Below are positions 1-9,110 of a DNA stretch of 64,000 bases, in pieces. The stretch covers positions 30,069 to 94,068 of the forward strand of contig CAZPBN010000013.1 in the NCBI GenBank assembly GCA_964584935.1, read 5' to 3'. Made by a program: the position numbers and the translations under genes. Position 1 is the stretch's first letter; every line of letters begins with the position of its first letter. Source of the DNA: CAZPBN01 sp964584935 (lineage in GTDB: Bacteria > Acidobacteriota > Aminicenantia > Aminicenantales > Aminicenantaceae). The notes under the pieces are model-generated. The model was not told the origin of the DNA. It searched no databases and saw nothing but the letters and a program-made list of their open reading frames with translations.

Positions 1-1199
1 AGCTCGTTAAGGAAGATAATATTCTGGATGTTTGGTTTGAATCAGGAGCCAGTCATAATGTTTTGGGAAAAAGAGAGGATCTCCCCTGGCCATCGGATAT
101 TTATATCGAAGGCCACGATCAGTACAGAGGATGGTTCAACAGTTCTCTTCTGGTTGGGGTAGCGGCAAAAAATGCTTCTCCCTATAAATGTGTGATCACT
201 CATGGTTTTGTTCTTGATGAAAAGGGAAGAGGGATGTCAAAATCTCTTGGCAATATCATAAACCCGGAAGAAATCATTTCAAAAAATGGGGCAGAGATAC
301 TGAGGTTATGGATTGCCATGTTGAATTATAAAGAGGATGCTCGTTTTGGACCGGAAATTCTCCAGAGAATTGTTGAAGCTTATAGAAAAATGAGAAATAC
401 CTGGAGATTTATGTTAGGAAATCTTTTTGATTTTTCTCCTGAAAAAGAATCCGTAGACATTTCCGATATGCCTATGTTAGACCGTTATATTCTTGAAGAA
501 AGTTACCGATTAGGAAAAAAGATTCTTAAAGCCTATGAAAATTTTGAGTATCATGTGGTTTTTCATAAAATGTATAAGTATTTTACAGTCGATCTCAGTT
601 CATTTTATCTAGACATTATAAAAGACAGGCTTTATTGTTCCGGAAAAAATTCAAGACAAAGAAAATCAATTCAAACAGCTCTATTTCATATTTTGAAAAA
701 CACCTTGATACTTTTAGCCCCTGTGTTGCCGTTCACCACAGAGGAAGCATGGGAACTCATTCCTGGATTTGAAGGTAAAGAAGAATCGGTTCATATGGAA
801 CAATTTCCTTCTTTTGACCAGAAATGGATTGAGGAAGATTTATTCAAAGAAGGAGAAGAGCTTTTGTCGATAAGAGAACAAGTGTTGAAAGAATTGGAAA
901 AAGCAAGGGAAGCAAAAATAATAGGAAATTCGCTCGAGGCAAAAATTATTCTTAAAGTTCCTTCTTATCAAGAACGTGTTTTAAATAAATATGAAGAAGA
1001 ACTCTCTTATCTTTTTATTGTTTCTTCAGTCAAATTGATAAAGAGTCCGGAAAAAGAATTAAAAATAGATGTGAAGAAAGCAGATGGAGAAAAATGCCAG
1101 AGATGCTGGAATTTTTCAACTTATATCGGTCAGAGTGCAGAATATCCTGAATTTTGTTCCCGATGTGAAGAGGTTGTGAAGAGGATGGATGCTCAATGA
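1..1199 (+). CDS. ileS: Isoleucyl-tRNA synthetase, C-terminal part
   Basis: Charges tRNA-Ile with isoleucine in the cytoplasm. The gene enters from the left edge; the reading frame is open from base 3, so a TTG at 63 is not the start. About 398 residues are visible, a little under half of a typical 900-1000 residue enzyme. Near the left end is DVWFESGASH, a class I catalytic-core motif, followed by the KMSKS-type signature GMSKSLG (about nt 231-251), which binds ATP. Next come the helical anticodon-binding domain and a C-terminal zinc finger with two CxxC pairs (CQRCW and CSRC). The stop overlaps the start of lspA (ATGA), the usual ileS-lspA order. Identification is firm; only the 5' part is missing. 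Confidence 0.97.
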   Translation, partial: LVKEDNILDVWFESGASHNVLGKREDLPWPSDIYIEGHDQYRGWFNSSLLVGVAAKNASPYKCVITHGFVLDEKGRGMSKSLGNIINPEEIISKNGAEILRLWIAMLNYKEDARFGPEILQRIVEAYRKMRNTWRFMLGNLFDFSPEKESVDISDMPMLDRYILEESYRLGKKILKAYENFEYHVVFHKMYKYFTVDLSSFYLDIIKDRLYCSGKNSRQRKSIQTALFHILKNTLILLAPVLPFTTEEAWELIPGFEGKEESVHMEQFPSFDQKWIEEDLFKEGEELLSIREQVLKELEKAREAKIIGNSLEAKIILKVPSYQERVLNKYEEELSYLFIVSSVKLIKSPEKELKIDVKKADGEKCQRCWNFSTYIGQSAEYPEFCSRCEEVVKRMDAQ

Positions 1200-1690
1200 A
1201 TCGAAGAATCTTTTACATCATCTTAGTTTTATTTTTTCTGGTGACTGATAAATTGAGCAAATACCTGATTGTCAAAAATATAGCGCTCTATGATCATAAG
1301 GTGATCATCCCCGGCTTTCTCAATTTCACCCATATCCGGAACCGAGGAGTGATATTTGGTTTATTTTCCCAGTCAAGCAGTGATATCAGTCATATCATTC
1401 TTTTAATCATTCAAACAGCCGCTATTATTCTAGTGATCTATTTTTTTCTCAAAACCCCTTACAGTGATATTCTTTCGAAAATATCTCTTTCCTTAATAAC
1501 GGCTGGCGCTCTGGGTAATTTATCTGATAGAATTGTGAATAAATATGTGGTTGATTTTATTGATATTTATATTAAACAATGGAATTGGGCCATATTCAAT
1601 GTGGCTGATTCCTGTATCACCATAGGGGCAATCCTTATGATGTTTGTTTTTATATTTAAAAGGAGAGAAAAATGCATCCAATCCTCATAA
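1196..1690 (+). CDS. lspA: Lipoprotein signal peptidase (signal peptidase II)
   Basis: An inner-membrane aspartic protease that removes the signal peptide from diacylglyceryl-modified prolipoproteins. At 164 residues it has the normal length, with four hydrophobic segments. The two catalytic aspartates lie in the conserved blocks NLSDR...VVDF and FNVADSCI. It overlaps ileS by 4 nt and the downstream lgt by 19 nt, so the three are very likely co-transcribed and translationally coupled. The neighbour lgt acts one step earlier in the same lipoprotein pathway, and several lipoprotein-like products are encoded later in the window. Confidence 0.97.
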   Translation: MNRRIFYIILVLFFLVTDKLSKYLIVKNIALYDHKVIIPGFLNFTHIRNRGVIFGLFSQSSSDISHIILLIIQTAAIILVIYFFLKTPYSDILSKISLSLITAGALGNLSDRIVNKYVVDFIDIYIKQWNWAIFNVADSCITIGAILMMFVFIFKRREKCIQSS

Positions 1691-2466
1691 AAATCGGTTC
1701 TGTCACCATTCATTCTTATGGTTTTATGATGGCAATAGGAGTGATAGCGGCATTTTTATTTGTGTATTATCATGGAAAAAAACAGGGCCTTCCTGCATCA
1801 AAAATAATCGATATGGGATTTTTCGTCGTCCTCATCTCTTTGATTGGAGCCAAACTTATTCTGTTTATTGGGGATATTCCCTTGTACATCAATAATCCTA
1901 AAGAGTTATTGAGTTTACTCCGATCCGGCGGGGTTTTTCAGGGTGGTCTTGCCTTTGGCTTCGTTTTTGCCTTGTGGTATATGTGGAAACACAAGCTTCC
2001 CATATGGAAAGTTGCCGATATTGTGGCACCAGGAGTTGCCTTGGGACATGGATTTGGGAGAATAGGGTGCTTTCTTGCCGGATGTTGTTTTGGTCGAGAA
2101 AGTTCAATGCCATGGGGAGTGACTTTTTCCAGCCAATATGCCAGTAATATCACCGGAGTTCCACTTGGAGTGAAAATTCATCCCACTCAATTGTATGAAT
2201 CGGTTTTGAATTTCCTTAATTTCTTTGTGCTTTTTTATTTATTAAAGAAAAAAAAATTTGACGGTCAGGTCTTTGCTTTTTATATAATCAATTATTCCAT
2301 ACTGAGGTTTTTTGTTGAATTTTACCGTTGGCATCCAGATAAATATTTTCTTTTTCCAGATGCGTCTTTTTATCTGAAATTCTCTTTTCATCAGATATTC
2401 TGTGTGGTTGGTTTGGCAGCAGGATTGATTCTGTTGATGATTTTGAGAAAAAGAAAAAGTGCCTGA
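1672..2466 (+). CDS. lgt: Prolipoprotein diacylglyceryl transferase
   Basis: Transfers a diacylglyceryl group from phosphatidylglycerol to the lipobox cysteine of prolipoproteins, in the inner membrane. The 264-residue protein has about seven hydrophobic segments and the Lgt signature HGFGRIGCFLAGCCFG, which includes the essential Arg of the family. The ATG at 1672 follows AGGAGAG at a good distance, so the start inside lspA is well supported. Its end overlaps the GTG start of the pseudouridine synthase gene by 8 nt. Confidence 0.97.
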   Translation: MHPILIKIGSVTIHSYGFMMAIGVIAAFLFVYYHGKKQGLPASKIIDMGFFVVLISLIGAKLILFIGDIPLYINNPKELLSLLRSGGVFQGGLAFGFVFALWYMWKHKLPIWKVADIVAPGVALGHGFGRIGCFLAGCCFGRESSMPWGVTFSSQYASNITGVPLGVKIHPTQLYESVLNFLNFFVLFYLLKKKKFDGQVFAFYIINYSILRFFVEFYRWHPDKYFLFPDASFYLKFSFHQIFCVVGLAAGLILLMILRKRKSA

Positions 2467-3382
2467 AAGAAAACTCGAACTCCTCTATAATTATGACGCT
2501 GAACAAAGACTGGATATTTTTTTAAACAATGAAATTGAAGAATTAACCAGGTCTCAGATAAAAAAACTCATCGATAACAAAAAAGTCAAAGTGAACGGGA
2601 TTGATAGAAAATCCAGCTATAAAGTGAACAATAGAGACCTGGTGGAGATCACCTATGAACTATCAGAAAATACAGATATTCAACCTGTCAATATGGATCT
2701 GAACCTTATTTATGAAGATGAAGATATTATCGTTATTGATAAATGTTCCGGAATGGTTACTCATCCTGGTTCAGGGCATCGAACCGATACTTTAGTGAAT
2801 GCCTTGATCTACCATTTCCCGGATATTAGGGAAGTGGGAAATCTGGAAAGGCCGGGAATTGTTCACAGATTGGATAAAGAAACTTCGGGTGTTATGGTTG
2901 TTGCTAGAAATCAGGAAGCTTATCGGTACTTAAAATGGCAGTTTAAAAATAGAGAAATTGATAAATATTACATCGGATTGGTGTGGGGAAGGATGCCAGA
3001 AAAAAGAAATAAAATATCTCTTCCTCTAGGAAGGCATGCCAAACATAGTAAAAAATTTTCAATAAAATCAAAAAAGCCAAGAGATGCAGAGACAATCTAT
3101 TCTGTGTTAGAAGTTTATAAAGATTATTCTCTTCTTGAATTAAAGCCAATCACCGGCAGGACTCATCAAATTAGAGTTCACCTCTCATCAATAGGTCATC
3201 CAATTGCAGGAGATAAATTATACGGGAGGAAAAAAATAAGAAAAAGGTGTCCAAGGCTTTTTCTTCATGCCGCCCGTTTGGCATTCAAGCATCCTGTGTC
3301 AAAATTATGGAGGGAATTTTCATCTTCCCTTCCCGAAGATTTAAAGGAATTTTTAGAAACAGTAAAAAAAGACAGTGGATAA
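2459..3382 (+). CDS. rluD: Ribosomal large-subunit pseudouridine synthase, RluD type
   Basis: Converts uridines to pseudouridine in 23S rRNA. The 307-residue protein has an N-terminal S4 RNA-binding domain (about residues 10-75, including RSQIKKLIDNKKVKVNG) and an RluA/RluD catalytic domain. The signature HRLDKETSGVMVVA carries the catalytic Asp, and GRTHQIRVHL follows downstream. The GTG start at 2459 lies inside lgt, suggesting coupled translation. Family membership is clear, but the exact target uridines cannot be told from sequence; RluD is the closest named type by domain layout. Confidence 0.9.
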   Translation: MPERKLELLYNYDAEQRLDIFLNNEIEELTRSQIKKLIDNKKVKVNGIDRKSSYKVNNRDLVEITYELSENTDIQPVNMDLNLIYEDEDIIVIDKCSGMVTHPGSGHRTDTLVNALIYHFPDIREVGNLERPGIVHRLDKETSGVMVVARNQEAYRYLKWQFKNREIDKYYIGLVWGRMPEKRNKISLPLGRHAKHSKKFSIKSKKPRDAETIYSVLEVYKDYSLLELKPITGRTHQIRVHLSSIGHPIAGDKLYGRKKIRKRCPRLFLHAARLAFKHPVSKLWREFSSSLPEDLKEFLETVKKDSG

Positions 3383-3493
3383 TAAAAACACCTATTTTTA
3401 TCTTGAGTCAAAGAGAACGTTTATTGTATCATAACAAATTACATGAAACGAAAATATATAGGCTAATAACTATTTTACCTAGGAGGCTGAGAT

Positions 3494-5593
3494 ATGAAAG
3501 ATTATGACGTGGATAAAGTAAGAAACATTGCTTTGGTGGGACATGGTTCTTCAGGAAAGACTTCTTTAACATCAGCTATGTTGTTCAACTCTGGTTCGAC
3601 AAAGAGATTAACAAAGGTGGATAAAGGCAATACGATCACTGATTTTGATCCGGATGAAATAGAGAGAAAAATATCGATTAATTCGGCGATATGTTATGTG
3701 GAGCATAAAAATCATAAGATTAATATTGTTGATTGTCCTGGATATAGCAATTTTTTGTGGGATACAAGAGCATGTTTAAGGGCTGTCGATGCGGGGGTTG
3801 TGACTGTTTGTGGCGTCGCTGGAGTCGAAGTTGGAACAGAAAAGGTATGGGGAATGCTTAATGATTTTGGGCTTCCCAGATTGATTGTTATTAATAAGCT
3901 GGATAGAGAAAATGCGAACTTTGAGAAAACCCTGGATTCTATCCATGATTTTTTTGGCAGAGAAGCAGTTCCGGTTCAGCTTCCCATTGGAAGTGAAAAT
4001 GATTTTTCTGGAGTTGTTGATTTGATTGAGAAAAAAGCGTTTCTGTTTGAAACGAACGAAAGCGGGAATTTCAAAGAGCAAGAAATTCCTTCAGATATGA
4101 AAGATGAAGCTGAAAAGAGAATCAAAGAACTGACCGAGATGGTGGCTGAAAATGATGAACAGCTCATGGAAAAATACTTTGAGCAAGGAGACCTTTCTTC
4201 AGAAGATCTGATTCAAGGATTAAAGAAAACTATTTTAAAAGGGCAATTCTTTCCTGTTTTGATTTCTTCAGCTCTGTTTAATATTGGAATTCAACCTCTT
4301 ATGGGTAAAATCATTGGCTTTTTGCCTTCTCCAGAAGAGAGAGAAGACATTAAAGCGGAAGTCAATGGAAAAGAAGAAACAATCAAGACAAGTACTGACA
4401 GTCCTTTATCTGCTTTGGTTTTTAAAACGATTTCTGATCCGTATACAGGAAGAATTTCAATCATGAGAATTTTTTCGGGGAAAATAAGTCCTGATTCAAC
4501 GGTATCCAATACAAATAAAGGAACGGATGAAAAATTAGGAGGTCTGTTCTATTTGATGGGCAAAGAGCAAATGCCAGCTGGACAAGCTAAAGCAGGAGAT
4601 ATCATTGCCACGGCAAAATTAAAGGAGACTTCCACAGGCGATACGTTATGCGCCAAAGGAGCGGTAATACAATTTAAAGAGATTGAATTTCCAGAGCCAT
4701 CCATTTCTTTTGCCATCGAACCAAAAACGAGGGCGGATGAAGATAAAATTTCCCAGGCAGTTCACCGGATATCAGATGAAGATCCAACGGCAAAGATTGA
4801 AAGAGATTCCGAAACAAAAGAATTGATCATTTCCGGAAATGGACAGCTTCACGTAGAAATCATCACAAATCGGTTGAAAAAAAGATTCAATGTGGATGTG
4901 GTTCTCAAACCTCCGAAAATATCATACAAAGAAACGATCAAAGGGAAATCGGATGTTCAAGGGAAGTATAAAAAGCAAACAGGAGGCAGAGGTCAATATG
5001 GAGATGTAAATATAAAAATGGAACCTTTTCCCAGAGATAAAGATTTTGAATTCGAGGACAAAATATTCGGGGGGGCTATTCCTAAAAATTATATTCCTTC
5101 TATTGAAAAAGGAATTCAGGAAGCCCGTAAAAAAGGAGTTCTTGCCGGATATCCGACCATTAATTTTAAAGTTATTTTATATGATGGCTCCTATCATGAT
5201 GTGGATTCTTCTGATATTGCTTTTAAAATTGCTGCTTCTATGGCATTTAAAAAAGGAATGAAAGCAGCGAAGCCGACCATATTGGAACCCATTATGAAGG
5301 TCGAAGTGTATTCTCCGGAAACTTATATGGGCGATATCATGGGTAATCTTAATGGAAGAAGAGGAAAAGTATTGGGAATGGAACAAAAAGGCTCTATGAG
5401 TATCATAAAGGCTAATGTTCCCATGACTGAAATGCTTGATTTTGAACCATCACTCACTTCGATAACCGGAGGGAGAGGATCCTTTTTAATGGAATTTTCA
5501 AAATACGAAGAGGTTCCGGCTTCGATTCAAAAAAAGATAATAAGTGATTCCATAAAAGAAGGAAGGATTAAACCTGAAGAAGAGGAAAAGTGA
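3494..5593 (+). CDS. fusA2: EF-G-like translation GTPase (paralogue)
   Basis: A 699-residue protein with the EF-G domain order: GTPase, domain II, then domains III-V including GGRGQYGDV (about residue 495). The P-loop is GHGSSGKTS and G4 is NKLD. Two motifs differ from standard EF-G. G2 reads RKISI where canonical EF-G has RGITI, and G3 reads DCPGYSNF where canonical EF-G has DTPGHVDF, so the catalytic His is a Tyr. These are hallmarks of the EF-G-2 paralogue group, whose role is unclear, and not of the housekeeping translocase. The ATG at 3494 follows AGGAGG. It stands alone, about 110 nt after rluD, not in a ribosomal str operon, which fits a paralogue. Confidence 0.9.
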   Translation: MKDYDVDKVRNIALVGHGSSGKTSLTSAMLFNSGSTKRLTKVDKGNTITDFDPDEIERKISINSAICYVEHKNHKINIVDCPGYSNFLWDTRACLRAVDAGVVTVCGVAGVEVGTEKVWGMLNDFGLPRLIVINKLDRENANFEKTLDSIHDFFGREAVPVQLPIGSENDFSGVVDLIEKKAFLFETNESGNFKEQEIPSDMKDEAEKRIKELTEMVAENDEQLMEKYFEQGDLSSEDLIQGLKKTILKGQFFPVLISSALFNIGIQPLMGKIIGFLPSPEEREDIKAEVNGKEETIKTSTDSPLSALVFKTISDPYTGRISIMRIFSGKISPDSTVSNTNKGTDEKLGGLFYLMGKEQMPAGQAKAGDIIATAKLKETSTGDTLCAKGAVIQFKEIEFPEPSISFAIEPKTRADEDKISQAVHRISDEDPTAKIERDSETKELIISGNGQLHVEIITNRLKKRFNVDVVLKPPKISYKETIKGKSDVQGKYKKQTGGRGQYGDVNIKMEPFPRDKDFEFEDKIFGGAIPKNYIPSIEKGIQEARKKGVLAGYPTINFKVILYDGSYHDVDSSDIAFKIAASMAFKKGMKAAKPTILEPIMKVEVYSPETYMGDIMGNLNGRRGKVLGMEQKGSMSIIKANVPMTEMLDFEPSLTSITGGRGSFLMEFSKYEEVPASIQKKIISDSIKEGRIKPEEEEK

Positions 5594-5761
5594 ATCATCG
5601 GTCTGAATGAATAATATATCAATATGATTGGAAACATTCGATCTCATTTCATCATAAACAAGGATTGAACAATTTTCCCTATAAATTCCCTTAGTTAATG
5701 ATTTGCAATATAAGGAAGAAGAGTATTCTTATTTTGAATCGAATGACATAAGGAGGCAAAA

Positions 5762-7462
5762 GTGTTTTTTAAAAAAATTATAAAACGATCTCTGATTATT
5801 GGTTTTTTATCTTTCCTTCCATTTTCTTTAACTGCAGAGAATATAAAGACACCAGCTGAAGAAGTTAATTACACATCTTATACCCAATATGAAGAAGTAT
5901 CACAATTCTTGAGTCATATCGATAATATTTCCGATGAAATGCATGTCAAAATAATTGGAAGAACGTTGGAAACCAGGGAATATCCTTCGAAAGATATTTA
6001 TCTTTGTATCATTAATAAAGAGAAAGCAGAGAGTCCCATAGGAATCGACCGGAGCAAACCGACATTTTTCATCATTGCATCCCAGCACGGAAATGAACAG
6101 TCAGCCAAAGAAGCAGCTTTGTTGTTCATAAGAGACCTGACCACCGGAGAACTCAATAATCTTCTGGATGAAATCAATTTTCTTATCATTCCCCAGGCGA
6201 ATCCGTATGGAAATTATTTTGATAACCGAAGAAATGAACAGAATTTGGACATGAACAGAGACCATATCAAGCTGGAGACTCCGGGAGTTAGATCCATTCA
6301 TCATGTTTTCCGGAGGTGGATGCCTGAAGTCACCATAGATGTTCATGAAAAAGGAAATGATTATTACAAAGTCTCCATTGGATGTGTATCCAATATCAAT
6401 ATATCTCCATGTTTTCAAAAATGTTCAAGAGAACACATATTGGCAGATATTGAAAAGAAATTGAAGCAAAAAAATATCACTTTTCATGAATATCTCATTA
6501 CTCAAAGGATGGGAATTGATTCTTCAGCAGGAGTCGAATACAAATCGGAGGATCTGGTTTTAGAAAAATATATGAAGAGATATAGCACAACTGACCTTAA
6601 TGACGGACGGAACAGTTTAGGTATTTATGAGACGTTTTCCTTTATCCAAGAGATTGCTTCCCAACATGACCTTGAAACTCTCAAGGAAAGAACTTACTGG
6701 CAGTTTTATGGAATAAAATTTATGGCAGAAAGTATAGTCAGCCATAAAGATACAATTCTTTCTCAAGTACGGGAAAAACGAAAGAATCTGATTGATGAAG
6801 CCAAAACTTTTTCAAAGGAAGATGTGGTTCATTTAAGGTTGAAATACGCCAGAGATAAAAATGAACCAGAGCTGGTTATTAAAAAATATGAACGTTCTGA
6901 TACACCTATTCTTGGAATCATAAATAAGGATAAAAAAGCAGGTGATCCTTTAACCAGAGATGATATTTCTTCATATGGGCATCCTTCCGAGTATAAGGTT
7001 GTGAAAGAAACTGTCCAAAATTGGTTTCCAAATGTCGAATCGATAAAAAGCAGGCCTATTCCTTTAGGTTATATCATTCCTTCAGAGTATCAGAATGTTA
7101 TTGAAACTCTTCTTCAACACGATATCAAGGTGAATCTGTTTACCAAAGATTGTACGGTGAATGTTGAGTCTTATACCATAAAGGAAATAGTGGAAGCCAA
7201 GTATGATTATCTCCCTCCCCAGAAAATTGGCGTAGAAAAAAACAAACACAGTACGATTATAAAAAAAGGGGATTTCTATATTCCCTGTGCCCAGCCTGGA
7301 GCCCACCTCATTTCCTGTCTCCTTGAACCGGAATCCCAATATGGCTTGATTCGCTACTGGAAGTTTGAATTAGTCCCTGAAAAGGATGACATTTTTCCCT
7401 TCTATAGATACACTGCATCTGAAAAGCTGCCCCTTCTGCCTTACAAAAATTGGGAACGGTAA
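5762..7462 (+). CDS. Secreted M14-family zinc carboxypeptidase-like protein
   Basis: A 566-residue exported protein: a basic start and hydrophobic core ending at LTAEN give a signal peptide of about 25 residues. The peptidase M14 zinc site is visible as HGNE (His109, Glu112) and the third ligand in DVHEKG (His195), with QNLDMNRD around residues 160-167 as the substrate-binding block. M14 enzymes remove C-terminal residues from peptides or act on cell-wall peptides; the substrate here is not evident. The GTG start follows AAGGAGG, and no ATG nearby fits better. The gene is monocistronic. The C-terminal 200 residues show no domain I recognise. Confidence 0.85.
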   Translation: MFFKKIIKRSLIIGFLSFLPFSLTAENIKTPAEEVNYTSYTQYEEVSQFLSHIDNISDEMHVKIIGRTLETREYPSKDIYLCIINKEKAESPIGIDRSKPTFFIIASQHGNEQSAKEAALLFIRDLTTGELNNLLDEINFLIIPQANPYGNYFDNRRNEQNLDMNRDHIKLETPGVRSIHHVFRRWMPEVTIDVHEKGNDYYKVSIGCVSNINISPCFQKCSREHILADIEKKLKQKNITFHEYLITQRMGIDSSAGVEYKSEDLVLEKYMKRYSTTDLNDGRNSLGIYETFSFIQEIASQHDLETLKERTYWQFYGIKFMAESIVSHKDTILSQVREKRKNLIDEAKTFSKEDVVHLRLKYARDKNEPELVIKKYERSDTPILGIINKDKKAGDPLTRDDISSYGHPSEYKVVKETVQNWFPNVESIKSRPIPLGYIIPSEYQNVIETLLQHDIKVNLFTKDCTVNVESYTIKEIVEAKYDYLPPQKIGVEKNKHSTIIKKGDFYIPCAQPGAHLISCLLEPESQYGLIRYWKFELVPEKDDIFPFYRYTASEKLPLLPYKNWER

Positions 7463-7483
7463 TCAATAATATAAACTTATTTC

Positions 7484-7511
7484 TTGACAAAAAGAATTTT
7501 TTGAATAAAAA
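7484..7511 (+). promoter_or_regulatory. Sigma70-type promoter for the 7541 gene
   Basis: TTGACA at 7484-7489 and TAAAAA at 7506-7511 are separated by 16 nt, about 30 nt before the AAGGAGG and ATG of the small membrane protein gene. The -35 is perfect but the -10 is weak. Confidence 0.5.
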
Positions 7512-7540
7512 TTTAGCTAAATTACCTAAGGAGGTTCATA

Positions 7541-7897
7541 ATGGAAGCTTATGGTTCCACGGGGCAAATAAGCCCTCTTTTGATTATTGTTATCTTGGTG
7601 ATTATCGTTTTCTATATTTGGGTCTTATGGAGAATCTTTGAAAAGGCAGGACAGCCCGGGTGGGGCGCTATCATTCCCATTTATAATGTTTACTTGCTGT
7701 TGAAAGTTGCCAAAAGACCTGGCTGGTGGCTCATACTCTATTTGATACCGATTGTTAATATCGTAATACATATAATTGTTGTTTTTGACATTGCCAAAAA
7801 CTTCGGAAAAGGAGTGGGATTTGGTTTTGGATTGTTATTCTTAAGCTTTATTTTTTATCCCATTTTGGCTTTTGGAAGTGCTCAATACGTGAAATAA
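7541..7897 (+). CDS. Small membrane protein, DUF5684-like
   Basis: An 118-residue protein with three predicted membrane segments (about residues 12-32, 62-82 and 92-112). The conserved block KAGQPGWGAIIPIYNVY before the second segment is typical of DUF5684 proteins, which are often annotated near signal peptidases. No enzymatic residues are apparent and the function is unknown. The ATG is preceded by AAGGAGG at ideal spacing, and a TTGACA-type promoter lies just upstream, so it appears to be its own unit. Confidence 0.8.
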   Translation: MEAYGSTGQISPLLIIVILVIIVFYIWVLWRIFEKAGQPGWGAIIPIYNVYLLLKVAKRPGWWLILYLIPIVNIVIHIIVVFDIAKNFGKGVGFGFGLLFLSFIFYPILAFGSAQYVK

Positions 7898-7925
7898 ATT
7901 TCAGGTTCAAAAGAAAAAAAGAAAA

Positions 7926-8108
7926 TTAAACAGGTGAATTTTCTTCGTTCTTTGAAGGGAATAGACTCCCTATAACGATACTGGGCCATCGTCTTCCTGA
8001 AGACGATTCATCTTTGAGACCGAAGAATTCTTTAATTTTATCTAAGGTTTTGTTTTTCTGGATGAGTTCTTTGATTTTTGCCTGTTTTTCTTCTAGAGAT
8101 TCAAGCAA
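7926..8108 (-). CDS. Possible small hypothetical protein
   Basis: A 60-residue frame from a TTG. It is Lys/Glu-rich and predicted helical at the front (LEEKQAKIKELIQKNKTLD), with a short basic-then-hydrophobic tail. The frame remains open upstream to about 8160 without an ATG, and no Shine-Dalgarno is seen. It could be a real short protein in the sucCD transcript or chance; I do not recognise a family. Confidence 0.3.
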   Translation of the reverse strand: MLESLEEKQAKIKELIQKNKTLDKIKEFFGLKDESSSGRRWPSIVIGSLFPSKNEENSPV

Positions 8109-8122
8109 GTTTTCAATATCCT

Positions 8123-8181
8123 TAAGACTTAGAAACGTCTTTTTTGATGGATTTCGATTTAGGAAAACTTTCTAAGTCTTA
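8123..8181. repeat. Perfect 13-bp inverted repeat downstream of sucD
   Basis: TAAGACTTAGAAA at 8123-8135 is matched by its exact reverse complement at 8169-8181, with 33 nt between the arms. It lies 37 nt beyond the sucD stop, between sucD and the small minus-strand frame. There is no T-run directly after either arm, so it is not a classic intrinsic terminator. It may be an mRNA-stabilising stem or a protein-binding site. Confidence 0.6.
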
Positions 8182-8217
8182 TCAATTCTTAATTCAGAAA
8201 CCAAATTCAACTCTTAT

Positions 8218-9093
8218 TTATTTATTCGATAGGGCTTCTTTGATTTTTGTTCCGATTTCAGCAGGACTTTCAGCAACATAGACTCCTGCATTTTTAAGAG
8301 CGTTCATTTTTTCGGAAGCTGTTCCTTTTCCCCCTGCAATGATAGCTCCGGCATGTCCCATTCTTCTTCCCGGAGGAGCGGTTTGTCCTGCAATGAATCC
8401 AGCAACCGGTTTGGGAAATTCTTTCTTGATGTATTGAGCTGCTTCTTCTTCAGCACTACCACCGATTTCACCGATTATAATCACACCCTCGGTTTCGTTA
8501 TCTTCTTTGAACAATTTTAAAAGGTCAATGAATTTTAGGCCGATAATCGGATCGCCTCCTATTCCCAGAGCTGTGGATTGTCCATATCCTGCTTGAGAAA
8601 CCTGAGCCACCGCTTCATAAGTGAGAGTGCCTGAACGGGAAATAATCCCTACACTTCCAGGTGAATGAATGGGACCGGGCATGATACCTATTTTGCATTT
8701 TCCAGGAGATATAACGCCTGGAGTATTGGGACCAATGAGATTGCAGTTTTTTTCTTTCAAAAACTGTTTCACCTTGATCATATCAAAGGTTGGAATTCCT
8801 TCTGTAATGCATACAACCAGTTTAATTCCAGCTTCAGCAGATTCCATAACAGCATCCGCTGCGAAATAAGGAGGAACAAATATAGCAGAAGTATTGGCTT
8901 CTTCTTTTTCTACAGCCTCAGATACTGTATTATAGACAGGAACTTCCAGATGACTTTTTCCTCCTTTTCCAGGAGTCACTCCGGCCACGACTTTGGTTCC
9001 ATATTCTTGCATTTTTTGGGTATGAAAAGTTCCTTCGCTTCCTGTGATTCCTTGAACCACTACCCGGGTTTTATCATCAACTAATATACTCAT
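8218..9093 (-). CDS. sucD: Succinyl-CoA ligase, alpha subunit
   Basis: With SucC, interconverts succinyl-CoA and succinate while making ATP or GTP, in the TCA cycle. The 291-residue length is normal. The N-terminal CoA-binding Rossmann domain contains GITGSEGTFHTQ, and the phosphorylated His is in MGHAGAII (near residue 246). The ATG follows AAAAAGGAG. It lies 17 nt after sucC and is clearly co-transcribed with it as the last recognisable gene of the minus-strand TCA cluster. Confidence 0.97.
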   Translation of the reverse strand: MSILVDDKTRVVVQGITGSEGTFHTQKMQEYGTKVVAGVTPGKGGKSHLEVPVYNTVSEAVEKEEANTSAIFVPPYFAADAVMESAEAGIKLVVCITEGIPTFDMIKVKQFLKEKNCNLIGPNTPGVISPGKCKIGIMPGPIHSPGSVGIISRSGTLTYEAVAQVSQAGYGQSTALGIGGDPIIGLKFIDLLKLFKEDNETEGVIIIGEIGGSAEEEAAQYIKKEFPKPVAGFIAGQTAPPGRRMGHAGAIIAGGKGTASEKMNALKNAGVYVAESPAEIGTKIKEALSNK

Positions 9094-9110
9094 AATCGAC
9101 TCCTTTTTTC

